Positions 60,306 to 64,000 of a stretch of 64,000 bases of DNA are shown in pieces (position 1 is the stretch's first letter; each line of letters starts with the position of its first letter). The notes under the pieces were generated by a model. It ran no database searches. It saw only the letters and a program-made list of their open reading frames with translations, and was not told where the DNA came from. This DNA comes from CADEGL01 sp050180485 (GTDB taxonomy: Bacteria; Pseudomonadota; Alphaproteobacteria; CADEGL01): the NCBI GenBank assembly GCA_050180485.1, contig JBFXED010000010.1, forward strand, positions 38,541 through 102,540, in the 5' to 3' direction. The position numbers were made by a program, and so were the translations under genes.

Positions 60306-61591
60306 CGGAAGACAAGGTCGTTGGCCGCCGTCAGGTGGAGGAACATGTCCTTCAGGTTGCCGGCCACCGTGATCTCGTTGACGGGATAGGCCAGCTTGCC
60401 ATCCTCGATCCAGAATCCGGCAGCACCACGGCTGTAATCGCCCGTGATCATATTGACGCCCATGCCGATCATCTCGTTGACATAGAGGCCGCTCTTGATG
60501 TCGGCCATCAACGCCTCGGGCGTTGCTTGGCCTGCTTCGAGATAGAGGTTGGTGGTCGAGGGGCCCGGCGGACCCGACGTGCCGCGCGCGGCGTGGCCCG
60601 TGCTGGTCAGGCCCAGTTGCCGGGCCGAGCGCGAATCGAGCAGCCATGTCTGCAGCACGCCCTTCTCGACGAGCGCACGGCGCTTGTTGGCGACGCCCTC
60701 GCCGTCGAACGGCTTGGATCCCAGGCCGCGCTTCCTGTGCGGATCGTCGACAATGGTCACATGCGGCGACGTCACCGCTTGGCCCATCTTGTCCTTGAGG
60801 AAGCTGGTGCCGCGTGCGATGGCCGCGCCGTTGATGGCCCCGGCCAGGTGGCGCACCAGGCCGTTCGACACGCGCGGGTCATAGACGACCGGCACGGACG
60901 CGCTCTTGGCCTTGCGCGCGCCCAGGCGCCGCACGGCGCGCTCGCCCGCGTGGCGGCCGACCTTCTCGGGGGATTCCAGGTCGGCGGCGTGGATCACGGT
61001 GCAGTAGTCGTAATCGCGCTCCATGCCCAGCCCTTCGCCGGCCACGACGGCCACGCCCACGCTGTGCCGCGTGTTCTCGTATGAGCCCGCGAAACCGTTG
61101 GAGGCGGCCAGCGCGACGCGGCCGCGGCTCCAGCTCGCCTCGGCGCCTTCGGAGTTGGTCACGCCCTTGACCGCCAGCGCAGCTTCCTCGGCCGCCTTGG
61201 CATGGGCGATCAGCGTCTCCGGCGCGGGTTCGTTCGGATCGGCCAGATCGAGCGCCGGAAAATCGCGCGCGAGTAGCGCCGGATCGGCCAGGCCGCAGAA
61301 CGGATCCTCCGGCACGGCCTTCGCCATGGCCACGGCGCGCTCGACCAGGTCGGCCAGTGCCTTGGGCGACTGGTCGCTCGACGCCACGATGGCCTGGCGC
61401 TTGCCGATGAAGACGCGCAAGCCCAGATCGCGCCCTTCGGCACGCTCCAGCTTCTCCGTCTTGCCCAGCCGCTGGCTGTGGGAGACCGACACGCCTTCGG
61501 CATAGAGCGCGTCGGCGGCGTCGGCGCCCGCGCGCTTGGCGCGCGCGATCAGGTCGGTCAGAAGGTCGAGCGAAGCATCTTGGGCGGGCAT
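60248..61591 (-). CDS. pmbA: TldD/PmbA (TldE) family metalloprotease subunit
   Basis: 447 residues from ATG 61591. PmbA features: DLGLRVFIGKRQAIVASSD, GRHAGERAVRRLGARK, LVRHLAGAINGAAIARGTSFL and the glycine-rich NLYLEAG...GLYVNEMIGMGVNMITGDYSRGAAGFWIEDG. The end TLRVDGMTVAGA is the conserved tail, so this stop is right. With TldD it forms a periplasm-independent protease that matures small peptides and degrades CcdA in E. coli. The HEXXH subunit is TldD, not this one. It shares 58 bases with the lipid kinase gene. Confidence 0.95.
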   Translation of the reverse strand: MPAQDASLDLLTDLIARAKRAGADAADALYAEGVSVSHSQRLGKTEKLERAEGRDLGLRVFIGKRQAIVASSDQSPKALADLVERAVAMAKAVPEDPFCGLADPALLARDFPALDLADPNEPAPETLIAHAKAAEEAALAVKGVTNSEGAEASWSRGRVALAASNGFAGSYENTRHSVGVAVVAGEGLGMERDYDYCTVIHAADLESPEKVGRHAGERAVRRLGARKAKSASVPVVYDPRVSNGLVRHLAGAINGAAIARGTSFLKDKMGQAVTSPHVTIVDDPHRKRGLGSKPFDGEGVANKRRALVEKGVLQTWLLDSRSARQLGLTSTGHAARGTSGPPGPSTTNLYLEAGQATPEALMADIKSGLYVNEMIGMGVNMITGDYSRGAAGFWIEDGKLAYPVNEITVAGNLKDMFLHLTAANDLVFRYGTDAPTLRVDGMTVAGA

Positions 61592-61663
61592 CACGGAATC
61601 CAACGTTCGGGGAGAGGCACTATAGCCGCGTGCCGCGCGGACGCGTCAATGCGCGAGCCATGA

Positions 61664-62185
61664 TCAAAGCGTGACGGAAATCTCCGGCATGCGGTGCAGG
61701 TCGGTGACGCCGATATCCTTGCCCGCCTGGGTCAACAGCGTGGTGGCCTGGCCGCGATGGTGCGTCTGGTGATTGAAGTAGTGGATGACGGCGTGCCACA
61801 GCGATAATTTGCGGTCGACCTTGAGCGTCATGCTGCGGAAAACCACGTCGCCCGCCAATTGTTCCTCGGTCAGGCCCGCGGCCCAGCGCTCGATCGCGGC
61901 ATCGAGCCGCACACGCTCGGCGCGCAGTTCCCCGAAGTCGGCATAAAGCTCCGCATCCAGCGACGGGAAATTCGGCGGATTGCCCGTGAACCAGCCGAGC
62001 CAATAGATGTCCACCAGCACCAGATGGTTCAACACGCCGTGGATGGATTTGAAGAAGCCGCCGCGGTCCTTCTTGCGCTCCGCGTCGGTCATCCCCGCGC
62101 ACACGCGGTAGAGACTCTCGTTCATCCAGGCATTGTAACGCGCCATGGTGGCAACGTAGTCGCGGCTGGGGGCGAGCGGCGCCAT
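61664..62185 (-). CDS. DinB family protein
   Basis: A 173-residue four-helix bundle of the DinB/YfiT-like group. The metal His set is visible as SIHGVLNHLVLVDIYWL (about residue 47) and HYFNHQTHHRGQATTLL (about 137). DinB proteins often act as thiol-dependent transferases, but the substrate is unknown. It follows ubiD by four bases on the same strand, so it is probably co-transcribed. Confidence 0.92.
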   Translation of the reverse strand: MAPLAPSRDYVATMARYNAWMNESLYRVCAGMTDAERKKDRGGFFKSIHGVLNHLVLVDIYWLGWFTGNPPNFPSLDAELYADFGELRAERVRLDAAIERWAAGLTEEQLAGDVVFRSMTLKVDRKLSLWHAVIHYFNHQTHHRGQATTLLTQAGKDIGVTDLHRMPEISVTL

Positions 62186-62189
62186 CCGT

Positions 62190-63698
62190 CTACTTCCAGA
62201 TGCTCTTGCCCGAACCCGGCAGGCCGTAATTGACCCATTCGCGCGTGACCTTGTCGATCACGTCCTGGTCCATGCGCATCTTGCGGCCCCATTCGCGCTT
62301 GGTTTCGGGCGGCCACTTGTTGGTGGCGTCCAGGCCGATCTTGGAGCCCAGGCCCGATTCGGGCGAAGCGAAGTCCAGATAGTCGATCGGCGTGTTCTCG
62401 ACCAATGTGATGTCGCGCGCCGGGTCCATGCGGGTGGACATCGCCCACATCACGTCCTTCCAGTCGCGCGCGTCGATGTCGTCGTCCACCACGATGACCC
62501 ATTTCGTGTACATGAACTGGCGCAAGTACGACCACACGGCCATCATCACGCGCTTGGCGTGGCCGGGATATGCCTTCTTCATCGAGACGACGGCGATGCG
62601 GTAGGAGCAGCCCTCGGGCGGCAGCCAGAAATCGACGATCTCCGGAAACTGCTGGCGCAGAAGGGGGATGAACACCTCGTTCAGCGCCATGCCCAGGATC
62701 GACGGCTCGTCCGGCGGCCGCCCCGTGTAAGTCGAGAGATAAATCGGATCGCGCCGCATGGTGATGGCGCTGATCTCGAACACGGGGAACTGCTCGACCG
62801 AGTTGTAATAGCCCGTGTGATCGCCGTAGGGACCCTCGTCCTGGTAGGTGTCGAGCGAGACATGACCTTCCAGCACGATCTCGGCCTCGGCCGGCACCTT
62901 GAGCGGAATGGTCTTGCAGTCGACCAGCTCCACCTTGGCGCCGCGCAAAAGCCCGGCGAACTGGTACTCCGAAACTGTGTCGGGCACCGGCGTCACGGCG
63001 GCCAGAATCGTGCCGGGGTCGGCGCCGATCACGGCGGCGGCGGGGAAGGGCTCGCGTTTCTCGCCCTTCCAACGCGCATGATGTTGGGCGCCGCCGCGAT
63101 GCTTCAGCCAGCGCATCAGCGTGGTGTTCTCGCCCGTCACCTGCATGCGGTAGATGCCGAGATTGTAATCGTCCTCGCGCCGCTTGCCCGGTCCGCGCGT
63201 GACGATCAAGGGCCAGGTGATGAGCGGCGCGGGCTCGCCGGGCCAGCAGGTTTGGATGGGCAGGCGCGCGAGATCGATGTCCGAGCCTTGCAGCACGACT
63301 TCCTGGCAGGGCGCCGAGCCGACCGTGCGCGGCTTCATCGCCATCACGGTCTTGAGCAGAGGGAACATCTCCAGCGCCTCGCGCCAGCCGCCCGGCGGCT
63401 CGGGCTGGCGCAGGAAGGCCAGGGTCTCGCCGACCTCACGCAGCTGGTGCGGTTCGCGGCCCATGCCCCAGGCCACGCGTTCGACCGTGCCGAACAGGTT
63501 GGCCAGAACTGGCATGTCGTAGCGCCCGCCGTCCGGCTTCACGACATTCTCGAACAGGACAGCCGGCCCGCCCTCCGCCATCAGGCGGGTGTGGATCTCG
63601 GTGATCTCCAGGAACGGCGAAACCGGCGTCTTCACGCGGGAAAGCCGGCCCTTTTCCTCGAGCAGGCGCAGGAAGTCGCGGAGCGAACGGTAGGCCAT
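62190..63698 (-). CDS. ubiD: 3-octaprenyl-4-hydroxybenzoate decarboxylase UbiD
   Basis: 502 residues, prenylated-FMN decarboxylase of ubiquinone synthesis. The N-terminus MAYRSLRDFLRLLEEKGRL is typical. NLGIYRMQVTGENTTLMRW (metal and prFMN contacts), EYQFAGLLRG and the catalytic-region DEGPYGDHTGYYN (Glu-Asp) follow. The C-terminus TKREWGRKMRMDQDVIDKV is conserved. ATG 63698 is the family start. The prFMN synthase UbiX is not in the window. Confidence 0.96.
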   Translation of the reverse strand: MAYRSLRDFLRLLEEKGRLSRVKTPVSPFLEITEIHTRLMAEGGPAVLFENVVKPDGGRYDMPVLANLFGTVERVAWGMGREPHQLREVGETLAFLRQPEPPGGWREALEMFPLLKTVMAMKPRTVGSAPCQEVVLQGSDIDLARLPIQTCWPGEPAPLITWPLIVTRGPGKRREDDYNLGIYRMQVTGENTTLMRWLKHRGGAQHHARWKGEKREPFPAAAVIGADPGTILAAVTPVPDTVSEYQFAGLLRGAKVELVDCKTIPLKVPAEAEIVLEGHVSLDTYQDEGPYGDHTGYYNSVEQFPVFEISAITMRRDPIYLSTYTGRPPDEPSILGMALNEVFIPLLRQQFPEIVDFWLPPEGCSYRIAVVSMKKAYPGHAKRVMMAVWSYLRQFMYTKWVIVVDDDIDARDWKDVMWAMSTRMDPARDITLVENTPIDYLDFASPESGLGSKIGLDATNKWPPETKREWGRKMRMDQDVIDKVTREWVNYGLPGSGKSIWK

Positions 63699-63780
63699 GG
63701 CGGATCGCGGCGTTGGTTGAACGGCGCTAAAGACGCCCGAAAGCGCCCCTTGGGTCAAGGCGGGTGGTTCGATGAGATTC

Positions 63781-63904
63781 CTCCTCACCCCGACCTTGAT
63801 CCGCTTCGCGGCTCAAGCCCGTCGTAGGGGAGCGGGAGAAGCGAGCGGGCTATGGATTCTTTCTACCCCTCCACAACGCGGGAGGGGGAGGTGAGGGGGA
63901 GGAT
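63781..63904. repeat. REP-like imperfect inverted repeat
   Basis: CCTCCTCACCCC (63781-63792) is mirrored by GGTGAGGGGGAGGA (63891-63904), with further pairing such as GGGGAGCGGGAGAAGC near 63829 and CTACCCCTCC near 63865. CTCACCCC...GGTGAGGGG arrays of this kind are common as interspersed intergenic repeats in GC-rich Alphaproteobacteria. Only one copy is in the window, so the repeat call is inference. Confidence 0.5.
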
Positions 63905-64000
63905 ATCCGTTGTGACAGGCGCCGCTAGAATTTGTCGCCAAATCCACCATATTCCATGGGTATTAACGGACCAGCGGGCGGATAGGCATGACGGCATACT
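63905..64000. other. Intergenic, nothing convincing
   Basis: The last 96 bases hold no clear gene. An ATG at 63988 preceded by GGCGGATAGG could start a gene running off the right edge, but only four codons are visible. Confidence 0.3.

Noticed and set aside
63988..64000. Start of a gene running off the right edge
   Set aside because: Only four codons are visible and the ribosome site is weak.
1..64000. CRISPR array, rRNA operon, insertion sequence or prophage
   Set aside because: No regular spaced repeats, rRNA motifs, transposase or phage structural genes were seen on either strand.

Overview
The window is a dense, GC-rich stretch of chromosome that reads as an alphaproteobacterium, probably Rhodospirillales or a related order. 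The placement rests on gene content and order: ribF-ileS-lspA-DUF3035(BamF-like)-two M16 peptidases, a short-form pgi, an endonuclease-type mutL, rsmD-rluB-tadA, purD-xseA and an lpxK-waaA-DUF374-ABC lipid A cluster. There is no 16S rRNA, so the placement is by inference.

Layout. 1-1731: a partial flavin-dependent oxidoreductase and a VOC protein, ending at a 28-46 nt tRNA 3' end (probably tRNA-Leu) that looks like the right attachment site of an integrated island. 1865-6215: DUF983, an M48 lipoprotein protease, ASCH and VOC proteins, DUF4239 and zapE. 6333-23032: an accessory metabolic and transport region with a polyamine-type ABC importer lacking its ATPase, an atypical M24 enzyme, mscL and mscS, a TauD-type dioxygenase, three SDRs, a flavin monooxygenase, a secreted YqgE-like protein, a lone branched-chain-type binding protein, a DMT exporter, an RraA-like protein and a cupin.

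23054-30692 is the most interesting block. It holds a CHASE2 adenylate cyclase, a Slam/DUF560-type outer-membrane barrel protein (type XI secretion-like), two tandem secreted FecR-domain proteins with near-identical C-terminal beta-rich domains, and a Crp-type cAMP regulator. Two perfect TGTGA-N6-TCACA sites lie in the gap before the second FecR gene. A third Crp-like palindrome lies beside the regulator gene and is placed to drive a ~120-nt small RNA with CCUCC anti-Shine-Dalgarno motifs and a strong terminator. The Crp recognition helix has the same R-E-x-x-x-R contacts as E. coli CRP. I infer a local circuit: cyclase, cAMP, Crp, then the secreted FecR protein and the sRNA.

30894-63698 is mostly core: a PhaJ-like hydratase; ribF-ileS-lspA-bamF-like-M16 pair; pgi; mutL; SDR and VOC; rsmD/rluB; a class I amidotransferase-like hydrolase; tadA; two tandem threonine-dehydratase-like PLP enzymes; purD; xseA and an M23 peptidase; lpxK/waaA/acyltransferase/ABC; a glycosyltransferase and an LpxH-like phosphoesterase; a lipid kinase that overlaps pmbA tail to tail; DinB; and ubiD. 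The last 300 bases hold a REP-like inverted repeat and no convincing gene.
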